From NCBI GenBank assembly GCA_039881145.1, contig JAYKKI010000088.1:3038501-3102500 (forward strand): a stretch of 64,000 bases of DNA, read 5' to 3'. The notes below the pieces were generated by a model, which saw only the letters and a program-made list of their open reading frames with translations, did no database searches and was not told where the DNA came from. A program made the translations under genes and the position numbers. The stretch is from Druceiella hillmani. Lineage: Eukaryota; Arthropoda; Insecta; Lepidoptera; Hepialidae. Below are positions 1 through 11,790 of this stretch, in pieces. Each line of letters starts with the position of its first letter. Position 1 is the stretch's first letter.

Positions 1-74
1 CCTAGGTCGTGGCTAACTATTTAAATAAAGTAGATTTAATACTACATCACGTATTTTCATTTAATTGTGAATAA
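1..74 (+). repeat. Partial copy of a foldback (inverted-repeat) element
   Basis: The window opens inside the right arm of the foldback family found in fuller form at 9582, 14656 and 23142. The shared landmarks are CCTAGGTCGTGG at the start, TACTACATCACGTA in the middle and TTTAATTGTGAATA at the end. The left arm lies outside the window or is missing. The one-sided tail seen on other copies is absent. Confidence 0.8.
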
Positions 75-591
75 AAATTAAGTATTTACACTTTCCTTCA
101 AAACTTTCTATGACTTGCTTTAGAAAAATTATGAATGAACACAATCAACCATGTTCGAATAACATACTTTCTTTTTAGTTCTGTCGTGTTGTTAAATTTT
201 ATTTTAACAATTGAACATCACTTTAATGATTAATCCTACTAATGTAATAAAGAGGAAAATGTTGTTTGTTGGTTTTTAGGGATTAGCGCAAAAAGTATTA
301 ATCATATTATCATACAAGTACACAATATAACAGTTTATATTTTCAGATTATTATTTCAGTCTATATAGTGTGTACACACTTTGTATAATTTTTGAGGTAT
401 ATAGTTAACAATTTAAACGTTGTTGGAGAGAATGTTGCTGGACACTTGGGTGGCGAATGCTGGAAAAATTATTGCAGACACACTAACAACATCTATGGGA
501 AAATTGCAAGTCTTAAAAAGGTCTAAAGATAAGTGCGCGATAGTATTTATCTTTCGTTTATAGATATGCAACCGTCACTGTTTGTAAGGAT
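75..591. other. AT-rich stretch, nothing recognised
   Basis: Read on both strands. No coding frame, RNA gene, repeat array or transposon end is apparent. Confidence 0.5.
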
Positions 592-905
592 CAAAAGTGG
601 CCACGTTTAGGTAAATTTGTTTTAAACTTAAAATATTGCGGAGTTGAAATATTGCTAAAAGTGGCCACGTTTAGGTAAATTTATTTTAAAGTTAAAATAT
701 TGCGGAGTTAAAATATTGCTAAAAGTGACCACGTTAGGTAAATTTGCTTTAAAGTTAAAATATTGCTAAAAGTGGCCATGTTTAGGTAAATTTGTTTTAA
801 AGTTAAAATATTGCGAAGTTAAAATATTGCTAAAAGTGGCCACGTTTAGGTAAATTTATTTTAAAGTTAAAATTTTACTAAAGTTGGCCACGTTTAGGTA
901 AATTT
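592..905. repeat. Tandem array, roughly 50-65 bp units, about six copies
   Basis: Each unit starts near AAAGTGGCCACGTTTAGG and runs through a GTAAATTTGTTTTAAAGTTAA-type segment and an AATATTGCGGAGTT segment. Units start near 592, 657, 721, 770, 832 and 880. Lengths vary because some units lack the repeated AATATTGCGGAGTT part. No coding potential is visible. Confidence 0.9.
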
Positions 906-1070
906 GTAGAAAAGACACTTAATGTGGTATATAAAGAAATATTTTAGACATTATCTCTGTCTACTCTAAAATGTACCTGTGTGGAGTCGGGGTAGATAGT
1001 TAATCTATTTTAAATTAACCATCTCATTCATTCATATTTGCCGATTTCTACATGACCAAGTAACCGCTCT

Positions 1071-1337
1071 GTGACTGAGAGTATGGCCGAGAGCGAAAAA
1101 ACGGGCTTAGGACCTAGCAAGATGGGAGCGTCGACTCCCGGCGAGTCGAGATTTACTGGTCCAGACGCGAAACCGGTCCTCCGGTTTGCTGGGCGTCGTG
1201 CGACCCATTCACGAGCGCATTCCTGGTGTCCTGTCTCGTGTCCTTTCTTGTACGCCCTTATGTGGAAGCTGAATGGCGATGGAGAAATTGTTGGTGTGTT
1301 TATGTGCCTGTGTTTGTATGATTGTGTGCGTTTGTGA
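1071..1337 (+). other. GC-richer orphan reading frame, unidentified
   Basis: An open frame of up to 88 codons lies in a patch clearly richer in G+C than its surroundings. The first in-frame codon is GTG; the first ATG is at 1083 and would give about 84 residues. The peptide has no signal peptide, transmembrane segment or motif I recognise. An AATAAA sits just after the stop, as in a transcript 3' end. An inserted retrosequence or a transposon scrap is the likeliest source; a real small gene is possible but unsupported. Confidence 0.2.
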
Positions 1338-1340
1338 ATA

Positions 1341-1770
1341 AACTCCGTAACGATATAAAGGAGTCACATAAATTTTGTTAATAAATATCTAAGACATTAT
1401 TTCTGCAAGAAATATTTCTCAGTTAAATAAAATTATTGCAAAACACGCTTGTAGCAACCCCATTTTTTAAAATTACGTGTATAGATAAAATTAAAATTGA
1501 GAGTAGTTACGTGAGAAATCCAGATAATAAAACAAATCGGTGCCAATTTTTTTAAATAAACCATGTGAGATTTCAAATGACACATTTATGAAAAAATATT
1601 GTTAATGACTATATAATGGAGAAATGGAAAAATAAATTTAATTCTTAACAAATAAAAAAAAAATAGAAATATGCACGATACCAAAATAAGTTCTAAAAAA
1701 TTATCACAGAATTGTTTTCGAAGTTATTGATTTTCTTACTTACAGTTTTCACTTTTCTCTATGATGACAG
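1341..1770. other. AT-rich stretch, nothing recognised
   Basis: No coding frame or structured repeat is seen. The end of the stretch is pyrimidine-rich and stops at CAG/AAT (1770/1771), which could be a splice acceptor for the coding-like segment that follows. Confidence 0.4.
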
Positions 1771-2147
1771 AATAGACTGATTTTATGTGACAGACTTAGA
1801 AAGAAGCGTACTGTACTTATATTTTTTAAAATCGCCGACGTCCTGTCGTGCGATAATTTTCCATTTGCCTTACGAAGACGTTATCGGGCATCAAAGAATT
1901 TTATTCACGAGCTTCGGTCAAACCAAAAGCGTTCTGTTGAAGATGAAGAAAAAAAATATCTCTCAACCGGATTCTGTTCATTGAGAGCAAACATTGTCAT
2001 CTGGACACTCGCCATATAAACGCAGCGCAATGGAAAGTTGTTCGCGAGGTAAAGGAATATGTTCATGTTCTACAAGCTACCCATCCCGGTTTTGCTCGGA
2101 GAAAAGTGACCAGGGCTGCATTTTATTTTAAAGACTTTTTTAAATAG
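1771..2147 (+). pseudogene. Coding-like segment split over two frames, unidentified
   Basis: One frame is open from 1771 to the TAA at 2017 and contains no methionine. A second frame is open from about 1947 to the TAG at 2145-2147. The peptides are rich in charged and basic residues and look more protein-like than neighbouring frames, but I recognise no family. A pyrimidine-rich tract and CAG come just before. Either an old exon or transposon fragment with one frameshift, or chance. Confidence 0.2.
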
Positions 2148-2534
2148 TAATTATTTATGGTTGTTTAATTGACGGTATTATTTTTGATATCTATTATAAT
2201 TAGCCGCAAACATCTATACTCCATTTTATTGCAAAAGAGAATGTTTGTAAACAAATCGATTTAAGATTTAAAATAAGGTTGGCACAAATATGAATTCAAT
2301 CAGTGGACGACTATTTACAAAATTTATTTCACCATGATATTTTAAAGTACGTACCATAATCAGTATTTTAACTTAATGAACTCGAATGAGGAGTGACTCC
2401 AACTAACCCTATAAATATCAACATAATTTTACTACTATGAGCAGTGAAATTTAGAAAAGAAAAATGGACATCCCTTGCTGTCAATCACATAAAACTCAGA
2501 GGTATAAAACATTTCAGAAAAATATACGATATTC
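2148..2534. other. AT-rich stretch, nothing recognised
   Basis: No feature could be supported on either strand. Confidence 0.4.
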
Positions 2535-2559
2535 CGATACATACCAAGTCAATACCCCT

Positions 2560-2895
2560 ATATATCGTTGTATGTGGTATCTTGGTATGTGGTCCCTTAC
2601 TATTGGCCTCGTAAAAAGATTCAAAGTTATTCAACGAGCTACAGCAAGGGCTATATTGCTTTACTAGTATGATCTGTAATGAAGAAATCCCTAGGAAAAC
2701 TAAGATCATAGACATAGCTCGTTAGATTGATAGGCCGAAGATGCAGTGGGCAGGTCATATAGCGCGCAGAACCAACAATCGTTGAGGGAGAAAGGTACTT
2801 GAACGGCGACCGCGTACCGGAAGATGTAGTGGGACCATTCTTTGCTAGATGGATAGATGACTTGACAAAAGAGTAGTGGGTAGCTTTTGAATGAA
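2560..2895 (+). pseudogene. RTE-type LINE, 3' end of reverse transcriptase ORF (decayed copy 1)
   Basis: Conceptual translation over shifting frames gives the C-terminal block of an RTE-like endonuclease/reverse transcriptase. It runs SLTIG, then VIQRATARA near 2630, NEEIPRKTK near 2680, MQWAGHIARRT near 2740 and GRKVLERRPRT near 2800. The GHIARRT block and the following basic stretch mark the extreme C-terminus of this LINE group. Stops and frameshifts break the frame, the catalytic domain is missing and the copy stops short of the usual terminal WTS block. It is the same family and strand as the copy at 3690-4118. Confidence 0.8.
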
Positions 2896-2995
2896 AATGA
2901 AATATTTGTAATGAATCAATTTCAATTTGTCATAAACGACTTTCGACTGTTTTTTTAAGTGACGGATGACGGATAAACGAGACAGAACATTGCCG

Positions 2996-3138
<143 letters not shown>

Positions 3139-3285
3139 CGGTGACATCTTGCTGATGTCACGAGCTATTAGGAAAAACCGGTGAGAGTACGTTGATGTTA
3201 CGTGAAATCGATCAGATAAATGGCCATAAGATTACATAAAAAAAATTCTACAAGAAGGAAGATGGATGAAATCAGTTTTCAAATA

Positions 3286-3464
3286 TTGAATATATTTGGC
3301 GTTAATTTTGTAGAAATTCTTTATTCACAATTAAATGAAACTAGGTGATGTAGTATTATTTCTACTTTCTTTAAGTTTTTTACCACGACCTAGGTTTCTT
3401 TGTATTACAACATCTTCAGGTGGGCTATTAGCAAAGATCTTCACACGTAGTTTCATTTAATTGG
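3286..3464 (-). repeat. Foldback element copy, right arm mostly deleted
   Basis: It begins with the 40-bp tail (TTGAATATATTTGGCGTTAA and onward), then the arm starting CACAATTAAATGAAACTA. It continues through ACGACCTAGG and TTACAACATCTTCAGG and then jumps to the final ACACGTAGTTTCATTTAATT, so most of the second arm is gone. The tail is on the left, so the element is in the minus orientation relative to the copies at 9582 and 14656. Confidence 0.85.
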
Positions 3465-3689
3465 AAATCAGTTTTCTTACCGACTTATCGTTTGATTTTT
3501 CAATTTTATGAAAAAACTGTTTTAGTACAAAATTAATCTTATAAAATTTCCTGCAAGAAATGTTCATATCTATATATTTTTCGTTAGGTTTTCTAAAATT
3601 ACGGAAAAATGTGTGACTTCGAAGTACTACATTGAATTTTCTCTAATAAAATTCTACATTAAGATCAGGTACAACTCAGAAAACGGAAG

Positions 3690-4118
3690 TTTTCGGCCAG
3701 TGTGTGTAGCCAGTGATGGCATATGGAAGTGAGACCTGGTCCCTTACTATTGGCTCCGTAAAAAAATTCCAAGTTATCGAACGAGCTACGGGAAGGGCTA
3801 TTGTTTTACGAGTATGATCCGTAATGAAGAGATCCCTAGGAAAACTAAGGTCATAGACATAGCCCGTTAGATTGACAGTCTGAAGATGCAATGGGCAGGT
3901 CATATAGCACGCAGAACAGACAATCGTTGAGGGAGAAAGTTTCTCGAACGGCGACACGTACCGGAAGATGTAGAGTGGGAGCATTCCTTGCTATGGATAA
4001 ATGACGTGATAAAGAGTTGTGGGAAGCTGTTGGATGCAAGCGATAGTGACAGAGCTTTGTGGGAATCTATGCTGGAGTTGTATGTAAAGCAGTGGACATC
4101 GTTCAGTTGATAATGATG
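3690..4118 (+). pseudogene. RTE-type LINE, 3' end of reverse transcriptase ORF (decayed copy 2)
   Basis: The same family as 2560-2895, but reaching the element's 3' end. Readable blocks are AYGSETWSLTIGSV near 3725, RNEEIPRKTKVIDIA near 3825, MQWAGHIARRTDN near 3890, and a terminal LYVKQWTSFS near 4085 followed by two stops. A short (TGA)n-like tail, GATAATGATGATT, follows, as is usual at RTE 3' ends. A frameshift near 3800 and an in-frame TGA near 3927 break the ORF. Endonuclease and catalytic reverse transcriptase parts are absent, typical of 5'-truncated insertions. Confidence 0.85.
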
Positions 4119-4120
4119 AT

Positions 4121-4879
4121 TTCTTAAATAAATTATTACACTCCAAGAAATAACCATGTTTCACCTATTTATGGAACCTTTTAATGTTTTTTCTTCTCCA
4201 ATTTTGGCTAATATTGATTTTTATTAAATGAAATATTGTTTTTTTATGAAATATAATACTTTGTATATTTAAATCTATAATTTTCCTATCAGCTTCTCTT
4301 TCCCTACTAAGTAGAGTCCTATTTTATAATAAAATGTCAGGTTAATAATAATATATTGGAGTAGAATGACAAAAGTAAACCTCATATATTTCCTAAATAA
4401 AATAAGTTATTTTACTTGAAAAGCTTTCATATTTTCCAAATTAACTCTTCACTAGCGATCTCATATTACGCGACATTCCTCTGTAATTTTTTTATAATTT
4501 GTTTTCACGTACTTTCTCTACACGCAGTTACGCACCATTTACTGGGCTCGACGGACGATATGGGGCGATTAAAAGGAAACGGATGTAGTAGAAATGTTTA
4601 TGTAAATACTTGTTACGTACATGAATTCATATTATAATTTTTATTGTCATCGATAATTACGATAATGAATATTTGGGTACCGAAGTGCATATTAATGACC
4701 CGTGTAGGGCTTGCGTCGGTATTCGCTGTATATTTTTTTTTTTAAATGTTGTCAGCGGAAGGACTTGACAAAGATTGCGTTGACTAAAATTGAAAAGCTT
4801 TGATGTATATAAGTGGCACGTAATATTACTGCTATGATGAAGTCTCCGATAGCTAAACAAAATACGAACATATAAATTA

Positions 4880-4883
<4 letters not shown>
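4121..4883. other. AT-rich stretch, nothing recognised
   Basis: Short chance ORFs only. No homology, repeat array or RNA structure is apparent. Confidence 0.5.

Positions 4884-4932
<49 letters not shown>
4884..4932. repeat. (TA)n microsatellite
   Basis: About 24 uninterrupted TA dinucleotides. Confidence 0.97.
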
Positions 4933-4934
<2 letters not shown>

Positions 4935-5015
4935 ACTTATTATTACCTTAATGTACATAGACAAATGGATTGACTATTTTTGATATTGCTAATGTGAAAA
5001 TATGCTTATTTGTAA

Positions 5016-5107
5016 CTTTGTAACTAGGCAGAGAGCTTTGTAACTAGGCAGAGAGCTTTGTAACTAGGCAGAGAGCTTTGTAACTAGGCAGAGAGCTTTG
5101 TAACTAG
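5016..5107. repeat. 20-bp tandem repeat, about 4.5 copies
   Basis: The unit GTAACTAGGCAGAGAGCTTT is repeated without visible divergence, so the array is young. The last copy is cut at TAACTA. Confidence 0.95.
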
Positions 5108-5317
5108 ACTCTCTGTGTTATAAAATTTCTTCTTAGAATCGGAGCACAATACAGATATAAAGATGAAGGTAATGTTTACTGTTGTTACGAATCAACATTT
5201 TCATAATCGCACTAATTTTTTAAAAAGAAAAGTTTGTTTGTCCATTAGGAATAAACAAAATTTAGTTTTTCCCTTTGCACAATATGGTTTATCAATGTGA
5301 TATGAAACTTTTGCCTT

Positions 5318-5481
5318 TATTTATCTTATAGTGCATATACGGGTACAGGGTATGTAATATTTATCTTATAGTGCACAAACGGGTACAGGGTATGTAATAT
5401 TTATCTTATAGTGCACAAACGGGTACAGGGTATGTAATATTTAGCTTATAGTACACAAACGGGTACAGGGTATGTAATATT
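5318..5481. repeat. 40-bp tandem repeat, four copies
   Basis: The units contain TTATCTTATAGTGCACAAAC followed by GGGTACAGGGTATGTAATAT. The exact period of 40 is seen between 5341 and 5381. The first copy (GTGCATATAC) and the last (TTAGCTTATAGTACAC) carry substitutions. Confidence 0.95.
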
Positions 5482-5684
5482 TTTTAGAACATGTGGGTAA
5501 TTAACTAGCAATACCGATTTAAAGGGAGCCATAGTGTGTGGGGTGCAGTTTTGAACTAAACTTATAAATCATTACAGCTACATTAAAATAACATACGAAG
5601 ATATTGTAGATAACATTAAAACCCACAAATAGTTTAATGATTATTAATAATTAAAGTTATATTAAAGATTGTCCGTTACCTCAC

Positions 5685-6030
5685 GTTTTTTTTTGTTGTA
5701 AAATTGAGCCGTGTTTTTTAATTAAATTAACTGAACCGTTATAGTTACAACAAAATGATGCTTCAAGGAATTGTACGTGACAATGAGAACTACAAACAAT
5801 TCAAGATATATTTGGTTAATTACCATAAATTGTTAGTTACAAGTTTTTTTTGTTATAAAATTGAGTCATAGAAGTGTTTTTGATTTAAATTAACTGAACC
5901 GTTATAGTCACAAGAAAATAATGCTCGAAGATATTGTACGTGGCAATGAGAGCTACAAACAATTCAAGATGTATTTGGCTAATTACCATAAATTGTTACA
6001 AGTTTTTTTATGTTACAAAATTAGGCTGTA
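5685..6030. repeat. Tandem duplication, about 157-bp unit, two copies plus a start of a third
   Basis: Both copies contain AAATTAACTGAACCGTTATAG, a segment near TACGTGRCAATGAGARCTAC, and CAAACAATTCAAGAT, ending with TAATTACCATAAATTGTTA. Copies differ by scattered substitutions and a small indel. A third copy starts at 6001 (TTTTTTTATGTTACAAAATT) and dies out. Confidence 0.9.
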
Positions 6031-6179
6031 CAATTCTGTATTCAACTGAAGTACAGAATAATTAATTAAGCCATTTAGAACATCATTGATAAATTATATT
6101 TAATTAATTCTATAAAAAATTAACTAAAAAGAATTGCTATCAAGGTCCATTTTTTACTTGGGCAAGGTTACATAAAATG

Positions 6180-6430
6180 TCAAACATAGTGATCATCGAC
6201 CGCACCGAACCCGGTCCGTTCATTCATAATCTCCTCCGCAATTAAGCCAGCCAACATATCTAATCAGGACAAACACATCCCACTCGTATATGCAAACCTT
6301 GAGAGCTCAATTGCGTCACAACTCGACATACATGCTCGCGGTCATTCAATATTTGCAATAAACCGCGTCACAACTCGTAAAATATTGGTAGAATGCTGCT
6401 GATGTATTAAAGCGCGTGGTTATTAAAACG
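6180..6430. other. Higher-GC, low-repeat patch, possible regulatory sequence
   Basis: This patch is richer in CpG and G+C than the flanks (CGACCGCACCGAACCCGG at 6198, GCTCGCGGTCATTC at 6332). It holds a spaced repeat GCGTCACAACTCG at about 6314 and 6366. No frame is open. Such unique islands in insect intergenic DNA are often conserved elements, but conservation cannot be judged here. Confidence 0.25.
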
Positions 6431-8559
6431 GACGAGGTTATATGGAAAATAATATTGTTTATTTCATTTTGTATGATGCAATGTTCTAGTTTTGTTAAAA
6501 TAGGAAAAATAAAACGTTACGATGCGGTACAGTCACGTATTAAAATGTGTGGTGTACCGAAAAAAAAATTAAATTAATTAAACATTCAGATATTAAATAC
6601 AAATTCATTACGAAAGAATAATTAGAAATTTAAACTACTAGAACACTACTACAATTTAATTTTTTTTCTTAAATACGGTTTAACTTGTAAGACCAAAATG
6701 TTTATTTTCATTAAAATCAACAATTCAATTTTTTTTATATGAAAAAAAATTAGCAATATGACTGACGTGCATCAAATTTGTTTCATAAAAATACATATTT
6801 TCTTCAAAAATTAAAAACTATTTTCTCATCGCCGACTTTACCTTACGAAAATGATTTAAAAAGCAAGTATTCAAATTAAAAACAAAATTAAATTGAAAAC
6901 CTCAAATAATTTTAGATTATTAATTATAAATTAGAGCGATTCAGATGTTTTTAAGGCTGTAAATGCTGATTTACGATTTCCTAAACTTTTCGTTTTCACA
7001 CAATTACGATTCGAAACCACAAAATAATTTCTCCTAATTAATATTTTCTAGAAATTTTCCAGATTTCCTAAAAAAAATGCCTGTTCTGTTATATATTAAC
7101 GTTGATATGTGATATATAGGGCATATAATAAGGCAAAGAAGGTAGCTGGTAATTCTCCATGAATACTTCTTCCGCTTAGGGTTTTTTACAATTTTAGTGC
7201 AGGTCTCTTTTAGTTTATGCCATTTCTCTCTTTTATGTTACCTCTATTCGCTTTGAGACTTTAAAAGGGTGACACGCGTCATAGAAGAACTTCGTTTAGT
7301 GAAATTATTTCTGCACATAAAATTCCACTCTCATCTTCTTGCAGTAGAACCTATTATGTATAGCAACATTACCGATGATTGTGGTCTCAATTCCAGTAAG
7401 AAATAAGGTTAGCAAAAAGACAATATTAAAGGGTTGGGGAGGTCCAATAGCCAATAGGGCGAACTGCTCTGTTTTGATCTGGAGATTGTTAGAAAGAGAC
7501 AGTAGCTCAAAGCTAGTAGCGGGTGAGTCACAAAAGGAAGACCAACTCTAACGCCCACAATCATAATATGATGGATTTTTTCTCATCCACCAAGATGCCT
7601 CAGGCCAGGGTGGTTTACCGATGCGTAAACTTCTAAAAATTTGCAAGTACAAGTAACGTAACGCTTCTGAAACCCCAGTGATCCCAAGATTCTCAGCAAT
7701 GGCCATAAATGCTTAAGCAATAAAAGGAATTATAACAAATCGTTAATCCAAGTAATACCACTCTCATTGGGTGAAAGTCCATAACAAATTGCCAACGAGT
7801 TTTTGCCGCAGCGAAGAAACAAGGCGCGCTCAACGTGTGCATAAAGGTAAGGACCGCATTGTAAATATGGTTAAACGATCTTGCAGAATTTTATCTAGAC
7901 AGGAGTATCGAAAGAAAGTTAAATGTATAGAGTAGTCGGAAATAAAGACCTGGATTAAATTTATCAGTTCTGCAAGAAAACATTGAAACGATGGGATAAA
8001 TAATGACTATAATGATGAAAGAAAGCCCAGAAAGTGCCAGAGAATAGATTAGGAAAGATGTCATATAACGGACTGATTGCTTTCTTTGCAGGTAATTTAT
8101 ATATTTTTAATTTATTAATTTATCACCTTTTCACTTGTTCACGATTTGGTTGCGTAGATTTTTAGTTAATGTGGTGGAAATTTTCCACAAAAAGAAAAAA
8201 TAAAGGTGGACCTTCCACGTTTGGCTGAAAAAAATACCCTTGACCGAAACAAAAATATCTTATATTTAAGCTTAAGAATTAACCCAAATTGCTATAAACC
8301 CCAGCAATGTTACCCCAGTGAAAGCGTCATTCTGTTGTTTATTGAAGAAAAATAGACAAAACATAACTCCACATGCACAAAGAGTAGCGTATACTCAAAA
8401 ACTTGGACTTGATATATTTGGAATTGAATATTATTATTCAGTTCCAAATGTAACAATATACAAGTGTGAAGTTGTGTTAGAGAAGAATGCTATATAATAC
8501 TATAGTCTGCCAATAAAACCAACAAATCAACACTCCACCAAGGCTAAGACCAATTTGTC
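6431..8559. other. Long AT-rich stretch, no supported feature
   Basis: 6431-7100 is very AT-rich and featureless. 7380-8100 has a slightly higher G+C content and might be an old element, but no frame gives a recognisable protein. Confidence 0.4.
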
Positions 8560-8845
8560 AAGTATAGTTTGTACACAAGCGTTCTCTGTTACTTTGGCCA
8601 TATAGATCGTAGACAGTCAGATGAACTGGTTGTTGTAGGGAAAGTACATGAAAGTAGAGGGAAAAGACCTCGCGATCGATATACTAGCCGCTATCAGGCA
8701 GAGACCATCACGGTGCTCCCTGTCACTGCCGCGTTGAGACAACCGAAGGCAGGATGCGTGGAAGCAGCTGGTCAGCTCCTCTAAGAAGCATTCTAAGACT
8801 TCCACGACCTTCAGTAATGAAGATGCGAAAAAGACGAATAATAAG
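8560..8845 (+). pseudogene. LINE reverse transcriptase C-terminal tail (decayed)
   Basis: A 71-codon frame from 8569 reads LCYFGHIDRRQSDELVVVGK, then SRGKRPRDRYTSRY, LPVTAALRQ and a final AAGQLL before a stop. This is the C-terminal pattern YFGHIxRR ... GKxxGKRPRGR ... R(W) ... LRxAxDRxxWR of jockey/I-type LINE ORF2 proteins, here without the catalytic YxDD region. The following bases, with repeated GAC/GACGAA-type triplets, resemble the element's 3' tail. It is a distinct family from the RTE copies at 2.5-4 kb. Confidence 0.7.
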
Positions 8846-9225
8846 TGTAAGCACGTCATTGTAATTATTTTTTTAGCATTATATTAAATCAATCGTATCA
8901 TCGTCTAAAAATATCTGGAACCGGTAGTAGTAAATTGAATTATTTAAGTAAAATACCTGAAATTTAGATCCTCGCTAGGGAAAACTGAAATTTCCAAAAA
9001 TTTAAGAAAATGGAAGTTTAAAAATTAAGGAGATAATAAAAAAAATCAGGCCATCTAAATATGTTAAGCACGGCAAATAAAACTTTGTTAATTCTAAAAA
9101 AATATATTAAGATTACATTAATTTACACAAATTACACTAACATTATTATATCTTTTATTCCGAAAGTCGAAAAAATTTGTTTAAACCTAATTTATGTCAA
9201 ATGACAAGGAATACATTTTTTAAAT
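8846..9225. other. AT-rich stretch, nothing recognised
   Basis: No coding frame, repeat array or element end could be supported. Confidence 0.4.
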
Positions 9226-9268
9226 TTGTTTGTACATGTATATTTTTGTTTGTACATGTATATTTTTG
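9226..9268. repeat. Short direct repeat, two copies of about 20 bp
   Basis: TTTGTTTGTACATGTATATT occurs twice in tandem. Confidence 0.85.
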
Positions 9269-9301
9269 AAATTCTTTTAAAAAATTTTATATTTAAATTT
9301 A

Positions 9302-9523
9302 TTTCATTCTGATTTTATGCAAAACATAGTACATAAATGTATACATCATTTTACCCATTGTTCGGAGTAATAAGTAAACTACTCGAGTAATACAGTAGTA
9401 GTTTACTTTTTTTTCATTCTGATTTGATGCAAAACATAGTACATAAATGTATACATCATTTTACCCATTGCTCGGAGTAATAAGTAAACTACTCGAGTAA
9501 TACAGTAGTAGTTTACTTTTTTT
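9302..9523. repeat. 110-bp tandem duplication, two near-identical copies
   Basis: Copies start at 9303 and 9413 with TTCATTCTGATTTTATGC. Each includes CCCATTGYTCGGAGTAATAA and the short hairpin GTAAACTACTCG...CAGTAGTAGTTTAC. Only a few substitutions separate them. Confidence 0.93.
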
Positions 9524-9581
9524 CATAATATTAGTAAAAATTGTTTACTTCAATGAATGCTTCCACTAATTTAGTATATTT

Positions 9582-9834
9582 TTCACAATTAAATGAAACT
9601 ACGTGACGTAGTATTATTTCTTCTTTATTTAATTCTTTATCATGACCTAGGTTTCGTTGTATTACAACATCTTCAGGTGGGATATTAGCAAAGATCTTTG
9701 ATAATAAGCAAAGATCTTTGAAACTTAGGTCGTGGTAAAGAAATTAAAGAAAGTAGAAATAATACTACATCACGTAGTTTCATTTAAGTGTGAATAATGA
9801 ATTTCTACAAAATTAACGCCAAATATATTCAATA
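9582..9834 (+). repeat. Foldback element copy with right-hand tail
   Basis: The left arm starts CACAATTAAATGAAACTACG and the right arm ends CACGTAGTTTCATTTAAGTG. The centre is GCAAAGATCTTTG. A 40-bp tail (TTCTACAAAATTAACGCC...) follows the right arm and has no counterpart on the left. No protein is encoded. It is a MITE-like non-autonomous element. Confidence 0.88.
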
Positions 9835-9920
9835 TAGGATATATTGCATTATATTCCCTGCAATATTTTTAATTTGTATTTTTAAACTATATTTTAAGTA
9901 ATAAAATTATTATAATCGGG

Positions 9921-10164
9921 AACTGAAAGTGTTTCCGAAAAATGTCCTTGTTTATTTGTAAAAGAAAGGAAATATAGGGTTGCGACAAAATTAATTAACC
10001 AGTTTCAAACAAAATTTCATATCTAGAGTCCGCTTACCCAATTAACTGAAAATGTTTCCGAAAAATGTCCTTGTTTATTTGTAAAAGAAAGGAAATATAG
10101 GGTTGCGACAAAATTAATTAACCAGTTTCAAACAAAATTTCATATCTAGAGTCCGCTTACCCAA
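9921..10164. repeat. 123-bp tandem duplication, two near-identical copies
   Basis: Copies start at about 9922 and 10045 with ACTGAAARTGTTTCCG. Each runs through AAATATAGGGTTGCGACAAA to AGAGTCCGCTTACCCAATT. Divergence is very low, so the duplication is recent. Confidence 0.95.
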
Positions 10165-11790
10165 TTTTCTTAATTTTGTTTTCACCTATCGTTATGATAA
10201 AGTACAGAAAGAAAAATGACAGAATAGACTATTCACAGAAGCGGCTCTACCAATTTTTCTTAAACTCTACACATTAATAGCACATTATATACCTAACAAT
10301 ATTCATTAATTACTTTTCCCCCTGAAAATTCAGATAAAAGTTGTTTATTAATGAAAATTAAAAAAATTATTACCTCGATTGTTAAAAAACGTTAACTAAA
10401 AACAAAATCAATATAACATTTTTACGGTTTATTTCTAACATACTTTAAAAAGTCACCAAATTTGTTTTATTCTGCAAGCAGACCTTGACCATCAAACATG
10501 TTCCCAGCCATATGATCATTATTCATAGCTGTAGTTACGTAACACAAGTTTCGGACCAAGTTTTTTTATGCGTAACTTCACTTGGAACAAGCAAAGTGGT
10601 ATATGCATCGGAATATGTACATAAATGGCAAGTCACGTTGTCGCTTTGCATGTTAACGCCATGCCTCTCACTGTATAATAAGTCAGTGGCTCCCAATCTT
10701 TATAAGTCATTGCATTTTTATGGCACAAAAAAAATTAAAGAATGTTTAAAGTTCATAATATTACTAGAAAAATTCTGAATCATAATATATTGCAAAAGAG
10801 TGTGTATTTATGCGAGTTCTTTCTTCGTGAAACATTGTCTGAAAGATGGTCAATCTTTTGACATTATCTTTGGGACGCATACATTTTAACTACATATCGT
10901 ATTTTAACCTAGAATTTGGTAACTTTTTAAAATATATTGTTTTTTTTTAATATGTTACACGTTTTACACAATGTTATAAATTACATCAAATTTGGGAAAA
11001 AATACGAAGTTCGATATTCGAACCTGAACCCTTAACACAGCGACAGCTATTATCATCTGGAATAAATGATAATACAGTGTGATCTAGTCGGTGTTGCCAA
11101 ACCAACAAATCTAAACTTGACACTGGCAACAGTTCTCTCTGGAGAAAATAATCGCTACAGAATAAAAGAATAAATGGTAATATCATTATTATTAAAGATA
11201 TGATGATTCCATTATAAAAATTACCGTTTATTTACTTAAACAACATAATACTTTCTAACGATTAAATTATGAACTAAATCGTAATAAACGTCAAGAAGTT
11301 TTTTTTTAAATATGTATGAAGAGAATGAAACATGTGCGGGTTGAATTTGTAACTTCTTTATTGATATGATTTATATATCATATGTCTTATAATTTACATT
11401 TTATACTCTATCTAAAATAGTGATTATAAATTACATACATATACATTATATAATGTAAACTTTACTTACGGTTCTGTAATTAAATTTGAAAGTTATTTAT
11501 AACTATCACTTGCGGTTTTAGCTCGAATTGAAAAGGAAAAAATGGTGGTGTATTGTAATAATTACACTACTTTACAAATTTCAACTTATTTTATATACCC
11601 CGAAAAAAATGTATGTAAATATGTTAAACTACCTTCCTTAAACCTAAAAGTATCAGCAAAAATATTCTATCACGTCACAATTTCTTTCTACAAAAATTTA
11701 TTTTTTTCAAATACCCTACAATGTTGACGTCAGTTTAATGTTTATTAATTCGCTTCAAACGGCAACTATTTTGTTTTAAATTAAATAAAA
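10165..11790. other. Non-coding stretch upstream of the pseudogene
   Basis: No repeat array or homology is seen, and the small ORFs look like chance. The last ~80 bp before 11791 contain TCAGTTTAATG, which could be the old promoter of the pseudogene that follows. No terminal inverted repeat flanking that pseudogene was found. Confidence 0.4.

Noticed and set aside
1771..2147. HARBI1-like transposase fragment
   Set aside because: Only a vague resemblance around ALRRRYRASKNF; no catalytic motif, so left unidentified.
10980..11060. tRNA-like string GGTTCGAATATCGAAC on the minus strand
   Set aside because: No acceptor stem, anticodon arm or A box in the right place.
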